From Lachnospiraceae bacterium (GTDB lineage: Bacteria; Bacillota; Clostridia; Lachnospirales; Lachnospiraceae): DNA of 64,000 nt. Made by a program: the position numbers and the translations under genes. This document shows, one piece after another, positions 16,521 to 24,087 of this stretch (its first letter is position 1; each line of letters opens with the position of its first letter). The notes beneath the pieces are model-generated. The model did no database searches. It was not told where the DNA came from and was given only the letters and a program-made list of their open reading frames with translations. The stretch is taken from assembly GCA_017450485.1 (NCBI GenBank), contig JAFSTN010000042.1, positions 62,001 through 126,000 on the forward strand. The letters are read 5' to 3'.

Positions 16521-17660
16521 TCACTTCCACAGATCGCCCCATACATCGTCGCACAGATCCAGACAGTATTCATAGCTGAAGGAAGCGTCCTGCCTGCGGA
16601 TCTCATTTGCTTCGGCGAGTTCAGGTGTATACTTCGTCAGCGGATACACGGTCACGCCATCCCGGCCGGGACGAAGGTCGGTAACCAGTGCAGTCACACC
16701 ATAGTCGGATATCACTGCTTTCCCATCGTCGTCACGGGTCAGGGTAACTTCAGCCATTCCTCCCACCATACGATTTGCCGTGCCCGCTCCTGTCCCCGAT
16801 GTCCAGTTCACGTAGTTGCCGAGCGAGTAGTATACGAGCGTACCGCGTTCATCTGCACCGTCTGCATCGCTTTCTACCCATTCGACCGGTTCTATCACAT
16901 GAGGGTGAGTACCTATCACCAGATCGGCTCCGTTATCAGCGAATATCTGCGCCCACTTAAGCTGGCTGCTGTCCGGCGTCAGTCTGTATTCGGTTCCCCA
17001 GTGAGGACATACCACCGTGAAATCCGCCATCTCCTCTGCCGCCTTCAGATCGGCGATCACTCTGTCCTCGTCCAGCAGGTCCACGGCATACGGCATATCG
17101 GATGGTACAGGTATCCCGTTGGTCCCGTATGTATAGTTGAGAAAAGCGATATCCATCCCCCCGGCGTTGAGTATACTGATATGAGACTGATCCTCAGGAG
17201 AATCATGTATGCCCAGCACCTCTGTCTCCGGATGGTTTTCCTCCCAATATGCATAGCAGTTCCTGATACCTTTCGCCCCTTTATCCAGGACATGGTTCGT
17301 GGCATGCAGGACCACATCGAACCCCGCACCGGTCAGTGCATCACCCACTTCATAAGGAGCGTTGAAGGCCGGATATCCGGATACTCCCAGCTGTTCTCCG
17401 CCTATGATGACTTCTTCATTTACCAGCGCGATATCAGCAGCGGATATCATATCCGATGTTTCGGAGAAAATATGTGTATAGTCATAACTTCCATCTTCGC
17501 GTCGTGCAGCATCCTCCACGGGAGTATGCAGAAGTATATCTCCGACCATGACAAGGGTTACCGAAGGATCCGGAGCAGACACCTGAGCCCGAGCCGGAAG
17601 GCTTAATGCTATCGCCAGCGCTGCTATCTGCTTAGTCAAATGTAAATGAGTCAAATACAT
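16521..17660 (-). CDS. CapA-family (poly-gamma-glutamate synthesis type) metallophosphatase-like protein
   Basis: A 379-residue PGA_cap protein. The core opens VTLVMVGDILLHTPVEDAA and continues with DIALVNEEVIIGG, GFDVVLHATNHVLDKG, CPHWGTEYRLTP and GTHPHVIEPVEW, the metal-site blocks of the calcineurin-like CapA fold. I start it at the ATG at 17660, after GGGAGCGAGGT, which gives a clean signal peptide (ALAIALSLPARAQVSA). The longer frame from 17705 lacks a good ribosome site. CapA proteins help make or anchor poly-glutamate capsules in some bacteria, but most homologues have no proven role. Its place between GH43 and the esterase is unexplained. It overlaps the GH43 stop. Confidence 0.85.
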   Translation of the reverse strand: MYLTHLHLTKQIAALAIALSLPARAQVSAPDPSVTLVMVGDILLHTPVEDAARREDGSYDYTHIFSETSDMISAADIALVNEEVIIGGEQLGVSGYPAFNAPYEVGDALTGAGFDVVLHATNHVLDKGAKGIRNCYAYWEENHPETEVLGIHDSPEDQSHISILNAGGMDIAFLNYTYGTNGIPVPSDMPYAVDLLDEDRVIADLKAAEEMADFTVVCPHWGTEYRLTPDSSQLKWAQIFADNGADLVIGTHPHVIEPVEWVESDADGADERGTLVYYSLGNYVNWTSGTGAGTANRMVGGMAEVTLTRDDDGKAVISDYGVTALVTDLRPGRDGVTVYPLTKYTPELAEANEIRRQDASFSYEYCLDLCDDVWGDLWK

Positions 17661-19332
17661 ACCTCGCTCCCGCATCCCCGGATACGAATTCAAAATACAC
17701 AGCATGCCTGCCCGTAACGGATGCTGTCACTTCTCCTGTATACTCAATCATCTCATCCGTAACTGAAGCTTCGACCGATCCGATGATATCTCCCGTATAT
17801 GAATCGATCCGGACATTGATACGCAGATCATCCGCTCCGGTACCGGGCTGTACGGGATGCACATTCATAACCCTGACCGTGACACTCTTCGGGCCCTTAT
17901 CGCCGAACTGCAGATACTTAAATCCTATCGTGGCACCATCAGCGATATTCATGATCGGAGATGAGTATTCTCCCGGAGTGTCATATACGAGCGTGGGCTT
18001 CTTGTCTATATCAAAATCGGTGTAAGTTATTCCTTTCAAGCCGTCCGCATAACGCTCTTTCAGCGTCTTAAACATCTCATCGCTCAGTCCGCTGTCGGGA
18101 GTATATACAGGCACTATCACCATCTTATGCCGTGCGATCTCCCGTAAGCTTTCATCATTTCTGTCTCTGGCAACCTGTGATATGCCGCCGGGACATGATA
18201 CCGTATATACACTGTCGCATGTACCGTCATACATATGGCACGCATATCCGGCCGAGATATCCAGATAAGCATCTATGCCGTTCACATATGCGCCCTGGGA
18301 TGTCATCTCCACGGGGAGGGATTCCACAGGCTCACCGTTTTCATATCTTATCCTGCCGACAAGGGGGCGTCCGTCCCTGCCTATAGCCACATCCACGGGT
18401 TCTATCATAGCCTGCCTTGAGAACTCATCAATGCCGGTCTGACGGTGATAGAAGATATACCACTGATCGAGCACCTTCATGAGCGATCCATGGTTATTAC
18501 CCCATTGGAAGGTCATCAGTCCGCGTCCGTCGATTCCGTCCGGAGTCGCCTTACCGCCACGGCTTACATCGGGCACTATCTCTCCTCCGTTGAAACTGAT
18601 ATCTCCTCCGCGCTTAAACCCGCCGAGGGGTGTATCACTCCACATATAGGACAGGAATCCGAAGTTCGGTCCGTATACGCCCAGTTCAGGCATATCCTGC
18701 TGATGTCTCTTGGAGTAGATGAGGAGATATTTATCTCCGATCTTACGTGGGCTGGATGCCTCAAAGAAAGCGTCATCGTCCGAGAGATGTTCTCTCTCCG
18801 TCACCCACGGAGAATCGGCATGTCCGATCAGATGCTCAACGAGGGTACCCTCCTTGATCGTAGCCATGTCATCATTAAGCTCTGCCGCATATGATTCACA
18901 GAATCCCCAATATGCATATACCCTGCCGTCATCATCTACCAGAACACCGGGATCGAATTTCAGATCCGTAAGCACCGGATCGGTAAAAGGTCCCCAGGGA
19001 GTCTTTGACTTCGCAACATAAATATATGTTCCTCTGTCCTCGGCAACGTACATATAGTACATGCCGTCCTTATATACGACATCGGGCGCATACATGGGAG
19101 TGTCATACGTGGCACGATAGCACACCCCGTGGCATTTCCATTTGGTCAGGTCATCCGCAGGAGCGCTCCATACGACATAATCATATCCGCAATACTCGGT
19201 ATAGATACTGTCATGCGAACCGTATACATACACTCGCGTCTCGCCGTTATATGTAAATACTCTGGGTTCACCGTCCGGGATATGCTCCCACAACGGCATA
19301 TAAGGATTGGCTCCTGTCAGTTTCGCTTTCAT
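17632..19332 (-). CDS. glycoside hydrolase family 43 (beta-xylosidase/arabinofuranosidase type)
   Basis: A 566-residue enzyme with an N-terminal five-bladed GH43 domain (about 5-320). The likely catalytic base Asp is in WEHIPDGEPRVF, the pKa-tuning Asp in FDPGVLVDDDGRVYAYWG and the acid Glu in FFEASSPRKIGDKYLLIYS. A C-terminal beta-sandwich (about 420-566), resembling a CBM6-type module, ends the protein. It should cleave xylose or arabinose from xylan fragments. There is no signal peptide, in line with the cytoplasmic character of the other hydrolases here. GGAGGGATGAT precedes the start. It is the first gene of the cluster and overlaps capA downstream. Confidence 0.9.
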   Translation of the reverse strand: MKAKLTGANPYMPLWEHIPDGEPRVFTYNGETRVYVYGSHDSIYTEYCGYDYVVWSAPADDLTKWKCHGVCYRATYDTPMYAPDVVYKDGMYYMYVAEDRGTYIYVAKSKTPWGPFTDPVLTDLKFDPGVLVDDDGRVYAYWGFCESYAAELNDDMATIKEGTLVEHLIGHADSPWVTEREHLSDDDAFFEASSPRKIGDKYLLIYSKRHQQDMPELGVYGPNFGFLSYMWSDTPLGGFKRGGDISFNGGEIVPDVSRGGKATPDGIDGRGLMTFQWGNNHGSLMKVLDQWYIFYHRQTGIDEFSRQAMIEPVDVAIGRDGRPLVGRIRYENGEPVESLPVEMTSQGAYVNGIDAYLDISAGYACHMYDGTCDSVYTVSCPGGISQVARDRNDESLREIARHKMVIVPVYTPDSGLSDEMFKTLKERYADGLKGITYTDFDIDKKPTLVYDTPGEYSSPIMNIADGATIGFKYLQFGDKGPKSVTVRVMNVHPVQPGTGADDLRINVRIDSYTGDIIGSVEASVTDEMIEYTGEVTASVTGRHAVYFEFVSGDAGARYVFDSFTFD

Positions 19333-19373
19333 ATCATCCCTCCATAGACATACATTCAGTCTGCATAAAATAT

Positions 19374-19402
19374 GAGGGCCAACCTTGATAAGGTTGGCCC
19401 TC
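19374..19402 (-). terminator. rho-independent terminator after yjfB
   Basis: A perfect 13-bp stem (GAGGGCCAACCTT with a GAT loop) followed on the minus strand by ATATTTTAT. It separates yjfB from the GH43 operon. Confidence 0.8.
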
Positions 19403-19424
19403 GATTACACATGGTATAGCGTCC

Positions 19425-19625
19425 CTATACGGACATATCAAAATTGCGTCCCAGGTGGGGTGCAACTGACTGTTCCATCATCTTGACCATACCGGCTCCC
19501 TGCTCTTTCTGGTTGTCCAGCGACTTATCCAGCAGTGCAACCCCGATAGCAGAAGCATCCTTACTTACTCTGTTGGCCAAAGACATAGACGTTACATTCG
19601 GTGTAACCATCATAGAAACATCCAT
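19425..19625 (-). CDS. YjfB-family putative motility protein
   Basis: A 66-residue protein matching the YjfB family: a short MDVSMM start, a helical middle (SMSLANRVSKDASAIGVALLDKSL) and an ending with HLGRNFDMSV. The family is listed as putative motility protein because it follows the flagellar regulon in Bacillus. Its mechanism is unknown. AGGAGGTAGGAAA precedes the ATG. A sigma-28-like -10 box and a 9-bp inverted repeat lie upstream. It is monocistronic, bounded by a terminator. Confidence 0.85.
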   Translation of the reverse strand: MDVSMMVTPNVTSMSLANRVSKDASAIGVALLDKSLDNQKEQGAGMVKMMEQSVAPHLGRNFDMSV

Positions 19626-19644
19626 TTTCCTACCTCCTATGTCT

Positions 19645-19664
19645 CTGTCAAATCCATTTGACAG
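19645..19664. promoter_or_regulatory. inverted repeat in the yjfB leader
   Basis: CTGTCAAAT and ATTTGACAG separated by two bases, 19 nt upstream of the yjfB start. It falls in the predicted 5-prime leader and could be an operator or a small RNA hairpin next to the ribosome site. Confidence 0.4.
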
Positions 19665-19682
19665 TTTATGTAATCATAACAT

Positions 19683-19690
19683 TTATCGGC
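19683..19690 (-). promoter_or_regulatory. sigma-28 (FliA/SigD)-like -10 element upstream of yjfB
   Basis: The minus strand reads GCCGATAA, identical to the sigma-28 -10 consensus, 57 nt before the yjfB ATG. The expected -35 TAAA at a 15-nt distance reads TCAT, which is weak, so the assignment rests on the -10 and on the motility annotation. Confidence 0.45.
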
Positions 19691-19723
19691 CACAGTTACA
19701 AGATAATGAAGCGGTATTACGGA

Positions 19724-20626
19724 TTATTTTTTGCGTACGGTGACATCGCCGCTGGTAGTGTCGATATTCATGGGATGACCGGACGGTGAATTATTCTCTA
19801 TATCCACGTCTCCGCTGACCGTATTGACTGATACGTTTACCTCTACCACGGCATATATCCTGATATCCCCGCTGGTGGTATCGATATCCGTATCCTCACA
19901 GTCAAAACCATCCAGAGCTATATCTCCGCTGGTAGTATCGATGTCGGTTTTCTGCGCCTTAACCGATTCAGCTGTGATACTGCCGCTCACTGTATTTACA
20001 TCCAGTCCGCCGGTCTCTAAGTTCTTCAGATCTATCTCTCCCGATGTCGCATCGATCGATACCTTATCATCTGCTTTAATGCTCTCCGCCTTGATCTCAC
20101 CGCTCACGGTAACCATAGACAGCTCATCACATTCAAGGCCGCTTGCTACATTGATATTTCCGCTGACGGTGGTCAGCTCAACCTCATCGTAAACATCGGC
20201 GGGAAGATAGATATCAACAGGTTCGACCTCATAGTCGGAGTCGCCAAAGAAACTGCCGATATTAAACCAGCCCATCTTATGATACCAGGGTACTCTGTTC
20301 TTAAATCGTATTGTGAGAGTGTTGCCGGCGACCTCGATCTCATTCGTATAATCGGGACCGTCAGTATACTCCACATAAACCATATCCTTGTCGGATAGAA
20401 GGATATTTATATCTGAACTCACCTGGGATACTTCCAGATTCTCTATGTGTTCCTTGATCTCCATTGACTGACGTGCGTACTCCGCGCTTTCATTGGCAGA
20501 GTTGTACATATTGGCTACTCCGCCGTACCTGATCCTCGATATTCCCATAGCTATACCGCCTATGATCAGGCCGAGTCCTACGAGTACACCTGCTGTTATC
20601 AGTATTATTTTGGTTGATTTAAGCAT
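19724..20626 (-). CDS. DUF4097-family beta-repeat envelope protein
   Basis: A 300-residue protein with one N-terminal membrane helix (about 6-28) followed by a right-handed beta-structure of repeated VNTVSGxI / DTTSGDI units (about 110-300). The repeats are typical of the DUF4097 (LiaG-like) putative adhesin family. The domain is predicted extracytoplasmic. Members sit in envelope-stress operons next to PadR and HAAS (DUF1700) proteins, as here. The molecular role is not known. The start overlaps the DUF1700 stop by 8 nt. Confidence 0.88.
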   Translation of the reverse strand: MLKSTKIILITAGVLVGLGLIIGGIAMGISRIRYGGVANMYNSANESAEYARQSMEIKEHIENLEVSQVSSDINILLSDKDMVYVEYTDGPDYTNEIEVAGNTLTIRFKNRVPWYHKMGWFNIGSFFGDSDYEVEPVDIYLPADVYDEVELTTVSGNINVASGLECDELSMVTVSGEIKAESIKADDKVSIDATSGEIDLKNLETGGLDVNTVSGSITAESVKAQKTDIDTTSGDIALDGFDCEDTDIDTTSGDIRIYAVVEVNVSVNTVSGDVDIENNSPSGHPMNIDTTSGDVTVRKK

Positions 20627-21263
20627 TTTTCATCTCCTCATTATCTGTCATTTGAGAGTTCCTGTTCCTGCGAGCGATGAATCGCATCTTGATCTTAGTT
20701 GCCATTCTTCCCATCATCTCCACCAGCCACAGTGCGCCTGCCTTGATAGGTATGAAGAGCAGAACCGCAATTCCTACGGCCAGGAGTGATGCTGCAAACT
20801 CAAGCAGTCCTTTGGTGCCTTCTCCCATGATGATGCCGACCAGCGAACCGAATGCTGCTACCACTCCGCAGACAGCTGTCGCCAGAACTGAAAAGATCAG
20901 TGCCAGAACAACTGCTATAAGTGCGAGTGCCAGCGATAATCCTACTGCAAAAACCGCTATCGCTATGGGCAGCCAGACCGGAGCTCCGAGAACAATCAGC
21001 ACTATCTCCCATGCTTTGATCTTACGCTTGGGCTCTGTGGCGGGCTGTGCTTTCACCAGAGTCGGAAGAGGTGTCTCCATCAATACCTTGTCCGCTATCT
21101 CGGCAGGTGTCCCCAATGCTTCAACAGCCTGGTCCTCACTTAATCCGTCTTCCATTCGATCTTCCAGAGCTTCGTTGTAGAAATCCAGTGTTTTCTGAAT
21201 ATCCGCTTCGGGAAGTCCCGTAAGCCTGGCTCTGATCTCATTCATAAACTCATTCCTGTTCAT
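20619..21263 (-). CDS. DUF1700 (HAAS-domain) membrane protein
   Basis: A 214-residue protein. Residues 1-65 form the HAAS helical domain (MNRNEFMNEIRARLTGLPEADIQ, then EDGLSEDQAVEALGTPAEIA). This is followed by a basic linker, long hydrophobic helices at about 84-165 and a basic tail. HAAS proteins are membrane partners of PadR regulators and signal envelope state. The start overlaps the end of padR by 14 nt, and its own stop overlaps the DUF4097 start, so the three are one translationally coupled unit. Confidence 0.88.
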   Translation of the reverse strand: MNRNEFMNEIRARLTGLPEADIQKTLDFYNEALEDRMEDGLSEDQAVEALGTPAEIADKVLMETPLPTLVKAQPATEPKRKIKAWEIVLIVLGAPVWLPIAIAVFAVGLSLALALIAVVLALIFSVLATAVCGVVAAFGSLVGIIMGEGTKGLLEFAASLLAVGIAVLLFIPIKAGALWLVEMMGRMATKIKMRFIARRNRNSQMTDNEEMKNA

Positions 21264-21618
21264 CTGTGCTCCCTTCCGCAGCTTCCGGTACGTTTTGATC
21301 TGCCGGCGCGTCCTGATCTCTCGTCACATAGTCGTATATCGACATGATCTCCTTCCACTCCTCCGTGAAATCGATAAGCTTGTTACGACCCAGAGACGTG
21401 ATCTCATAATACTTACGTAACCTGCCGTTATGCTCAACCGACTGTACCGTGAGACTGCCGGCATCCTCCAGGCGTCTGAGTATCGGATACAGTGTCGACT
21501 CGGAGATCGTCAGATACGGCTTCACATCCTTGATGATCTTATAACCGTATGACGGTTCGGTCTTGATAGCTGCCAGGACACATATATCCAGAAGTCCTCT
21601 CTTTAACTGTGTGTCCAT
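21250..21618 (-). CDS. PadR-family transcriptional regulator
   Basis: A 122-residue winged-helix regulator: MDTQLKRGLLDICVLAAIKTEPSYGYKIIKD, then the wing ESTLYPILRRLEDAGSL and YYEITSLGR. The C-terminal tail is acidic. The start is the ATG at 21618 preceded by AAGGAGGTAATACAT. An in-frame GTG further upstream overlaps the promoter -10 and is not used. It most likely represses its own operon through the repeated CAGTAT boxes upstream. The signal is unknown. Confidence 0.9.
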   Translation of the reverse strand: MDTQLKRGLLDICVLAAIKTEPSYGYKIIKDVKPYLTISESTLYPILRRLEDAGSLTVQSVEHNGRLRKYYEITSLGRNKLIDFTEEWKEIMSIYDYVTRDQDAPADQNVPEAAEGSTDEQE

Positions 21619-21642
21619 ATGTATTACCTCCTTACGTGTCAT

Positions 21643-21671
21643 ACTATACACCGCGAGGTATTATATGTCAA
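21643..21671 (-). promoter_or_regulatory. sigma-A promoter of the padR-DUF1700-DUF4097 operon
   Basis: Minus-strand -35 TTGACA (21666-21671), 17-nt spacer, -10 TATAGT (21643-21648). The predicted start near 21636 leaves a leader of about 18 nt with the AAGGAGG site. Confidence 0.8.
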
Positions 21672-21672
21672 G

Positions 21673-21712
21673 CAGTATTTTGTGAAAAATAGTATTCTGT
21701 CTAAAACAGTAT
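21673..21712. promoter_or_regulatory. three phased (C/T)AGTAT boxes upstream of the padR promoter
   Basis: CAGTAT at 21673, TAGTAT at 21690 and CAGTAT at 21707 are spaced exactly 17 bp apart, directly upstream of the -35. The first two share the longer form AGTATT-x-TGT. They are candidate PadR binding sites, or UP-like elements (inference). Confidence 0.5.
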
Positions 21713-21738
21713 CCCGCACCGGGCCGTATCCATACAAA

Positions 21739-21766
21739 AACCGCCGGGAAGCAATTCCCGGCGGTT
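21739..21766 (-). terminator. rho-independent terminator after ptsI
   Basis: A 12-bp perfect stem AACCGCCGGGAA with a GCAA-type loop. On the minus strand it is followed by TTTGTATG. It ends the ptsI transcript before the padR promoter. Confidence 0.8.
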
Positions 21767-21782
21767 ACGTGCAAAACATCTC

Positions 21783-23393
21783 TTATCTGCAATTGTTGAT
21801 GATATGATCTCTCATGAGAAGGATCTCGGCAGGTGCCACCGAAAGACAGTCGACATCCGTATCAAGCAGTCTGGATGTATACTCTCTGCGTGATGCTATC
21901 TCTCCGCACACACATACACTCAGGCCCGCATTATGCGCTTTATATACCACGCGCCCGATCATTGCGAACAGATTCTCATAATCATCTTTGATAGCCCCTT
22001 CCACTGCCGAGAAACGATCCACCCCGTATATATCACATGTCAGATCGTTCGTTCCTATGGAAATAAAGTCGGCATGCGGTATCAGTGCATCGATATTCTC
22101 CACCGCATCAACAGTCTCCACCATGATCCCCTGAGGTATCGATACGGAACCAACCTCCGAGAGAAGTGCCCACTTCACTTCGGCAAACAGTGAATTCGCT
22201 TTCACAACTTCCTCCGCATTCGTTACATACGGATACATGATCCTGAGCTGTCCGTATACCGATGCCCGTACAAGAGCACGCAACTGGACTCTGAATATAT
22301 CCGGATGTGCCAGACTGACGCTTAAGCCTCTCTTCCCCTCGGGATCCACATAGGGGGTCAGTTTATCTCCTCCCAGATCCATGGTCCTGACCGTAAGCAC
22401 CTTGTCCTTGTACATGTTCAGGAGCTTCTTATATACGGCAAACTGTTCATCTTCGGACGGAGCCTCAAGCCGCTCCATATACATGAACTCACTTCTGTAC
22501 AGACCTATCCCCTCGGCATCATTCTCCATAGCCTTCTTCATATCCACAACCGAGGATATGTTCGCATACAGATCTATATGTCTGCCGGTGATCGTCACGG
22601 TCTCACATCCTTTGAGGCCGAGCAGAGCCGATCTGACCGGATCGGAGCTCCGGTGCGCCTGCTCAATGAAATCCACGTCCGGACTCACTATCACTTCGCC
22701 GACATCCGCATTTACATATATCGGAGTCCCGTCCTCTATCGCATCAAGGTCAATGGGAACAGACACGATCATCGGTATATCCATCATATGAGCCAGGACG
22801 GCGGCATGCGATGTAGTGCTGCCCTCCACGGTGACTATGGCGAGTACATTGTCCTGATCCAGCTCCATCACTTCACCGGGAAGTATGCTGCGGGTCAGGA
22901 GTATATGCGGATATTCCTTCTGCGGATCATCGGAACCATCGATCCCTTCATGCAGGGCTATGATCACCTCACGCGCTATGTCACGTACATCATCCGCGCG
23001 TGCGCGCATATACTCATCTTCCATCTCATCGAACTTGGAAGCCAGTGCCTCACTCGTCTGTCTGACGGCCTCCTCGGCATCCATCTGTCCGTCTTCGATG
23101 CATATCCTGGACAGATTTCTGAACTCCTTTCCGTCCAGGACAAGCTTATGCATAAGAAATATCTGAGCGGCATCCTTTCCCGCTTTCACTCCGGCATCCA
23201 GAACCATTTTGTCCATATGAATCTTGGTAGCTTCAATAGCCTGCTCAAGACGCACAAGCTCGGCTTCCACTCGATCCGGCTCGGACATCATTGCGACAGG
23301 TGCCGCATTCCCCGGTTCGCTTTTTCTTATCACACGGGCCGGTCCTATGGCTATTCCCGAACTGACTGTACTCCCCTTGTATTTGTTGTTCAT
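21783..23393 (-). CDS. ptsI: phosphoenolpyruvate-protein phosphotransferase (PTS enzyme I)
   Basis: A 536-residue enzyme I, slightly short of the usual 570. It takes phosphate from PEP and passes it to HPr for sugar uptake. Visible parts are the phospho-His domain with VEGSTTSHAAVLAHMMDIP (active His), then the PEP-binding barrel: GIGLYRSEFMYMER, RTMDLGGDKL, YPYVTNAEEV, GIMVETVDAV, FISIGTNDLTCDIYGVDR and GLSVCVCGEIA with the catalytic Cys. AGGGG precedes the start. No ptsH or sugar-specific EII genes are nearby. A 34-nt gap from the DUF6320 gene suggests read-through from that operon. Confidence 0.93.
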   Translation of the reverse strand: MNNKYKGSTVSSGIAIGPARVIRKSEPGNAAPVAMMSEPDRVEAELVRLEQAIEATKIHMDKMVLDAGVKAGKDAAQIFLMHKLVLDGKEFRNLSRICIEDGQMDAEEAVRQTSEALASKFDEMEDEYMRARADDVRDIAREVIIALHEGIDGSDDPQKEYPHILLTRSILPGEVMELDQDNVLAIVTVEGSTTSHAAVLAHMMDIPMIVSVPIDLDAIEDGTPIYVNADVGEVIVSPDVDFIEQAHRSSDPVRSALLGLKGCETVTITGRHIDLYANISSVVDMKKAMENDAEGIGLYRSEFMYMERLEAPSEDEQFAVYKKLLNMYKDKVLTVRTMDLGGDKLTPYVDPEGKRGLSVSLAHPDIFRVQLRALVRASVYGQLRIMYPYVTNAEEVVKANSLFAEVKWALLSEVGSVSIPQGIMVETVDAVENIDALIPHADFISIGTNDLTCDIYGVDRFSAVEGAIKDDYENLFAMIGRVVYKAHNAGLSVCVCGEIASRREYTSRLLDTDVDCLSVAPAEILLMRDHIINNCR

Positions 23394-23427
23394 ATATACC
23401 CCTGTAGTCTAAGCACGCAAACGGATC

Positions 23428-24087
23428 TCACACGTGAAATCTGCGTTCCAGTTCATCAGGCACGTGTCTCCCTTTAAACACCACGGCGCCTATGATCCCC
23501 ATGATACCGGCCAGCAGACAGAGGACCCACAGCACGCTGCGCTCACCGGTGATCAGCATACACAATACTCCCATTATGATACACAGGAAACTGCATCCCA
23601 GCAGATATGCCATGGCATTTCGTGCCTTATCGATCATCATGAAAATGAAGTGAAGCACCTCGGCGGAAATGGCTATGGCCGGCATGATATACCAGAAATA
23701 GATCGGACGGATATCTTTGATGATCAGGAAAGTGAACATGACCAAAACAGCGGCCCACCACGCATTAACCGATATGACCTTGGACGGATTATGGTGACCG
23801 TGAATGACTGCCGCCAGCCATATCTCACCGCCTATGACCCATACACAGATGAGCAGGCTCCAGTGAAACGTCGTGCGCACATCCAGCAGGAATTCACATG
23901 CCAGACATACGACCATGGCCGAAAGAAATATAAACATCTGCAATTTGTAGAGCACAGACTGCTTACGCATGACCTCCATGGAGGGATACACACGCTCCGA
24001 TGCCTCGCCTCTGAGCGCATTCTGACACAGAGGGCATCTGTCCGCATCACCTTCCACGTTCACCTTGCAGCTGGGACAATACTTCAT
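23428..24087 (-). CDS. DUF6320-type zinc-ribbon membrane protein
   Basis: A 219-residue protein. It begins with a Cys4 zinc ribbon (CPSCKVNVEGDADRCPLCQ, residues 4-22) and continues with about six short membrane helices from 45 to 205. The combination and its neighbours (acyltransferase and alpha/beta hydrolase) recall the DUF6320 family of Clostridia, whose function is not established. Its start overlaps the stop of the acyltransferase gene by one base. It may be a membrane partner or regulator of those enzymes (inference). Confidence 0.75.
   Translation of the reverse strand: MKYCPSCKVNVEGDADRCPLCQNALRGEASERVYPSMEVMRKQSVLYKLQMFIFLSAMVVCLACEFLLDVRTTFHWSLLICVWVIGGEIWLAAVIHGHHNPSKVISVNAWWAAVLVMFTFLIIKDIRPIYFWYIMPAIAISAEVLHFIFMMIDKARNAMAYLLGCSFLCIIMGVLCMLITGERSVLWVLCLLAGIMGIIGAVVFKGRHVPDELERRFHV

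Noticed and set aside
16443-17606. Plus-strand open frame antisense to capA (387 codons)
   Set aside because: Same reasoning: it is a shadow of CapA, rich in His/Arg/Ser, with no domain pattern.
21659-21664. TATAAT inside the padR spacer as a separate -10
   Set aside because: No -35 at the right distance. It lies between the good TTGACA and TATAGT boxes.
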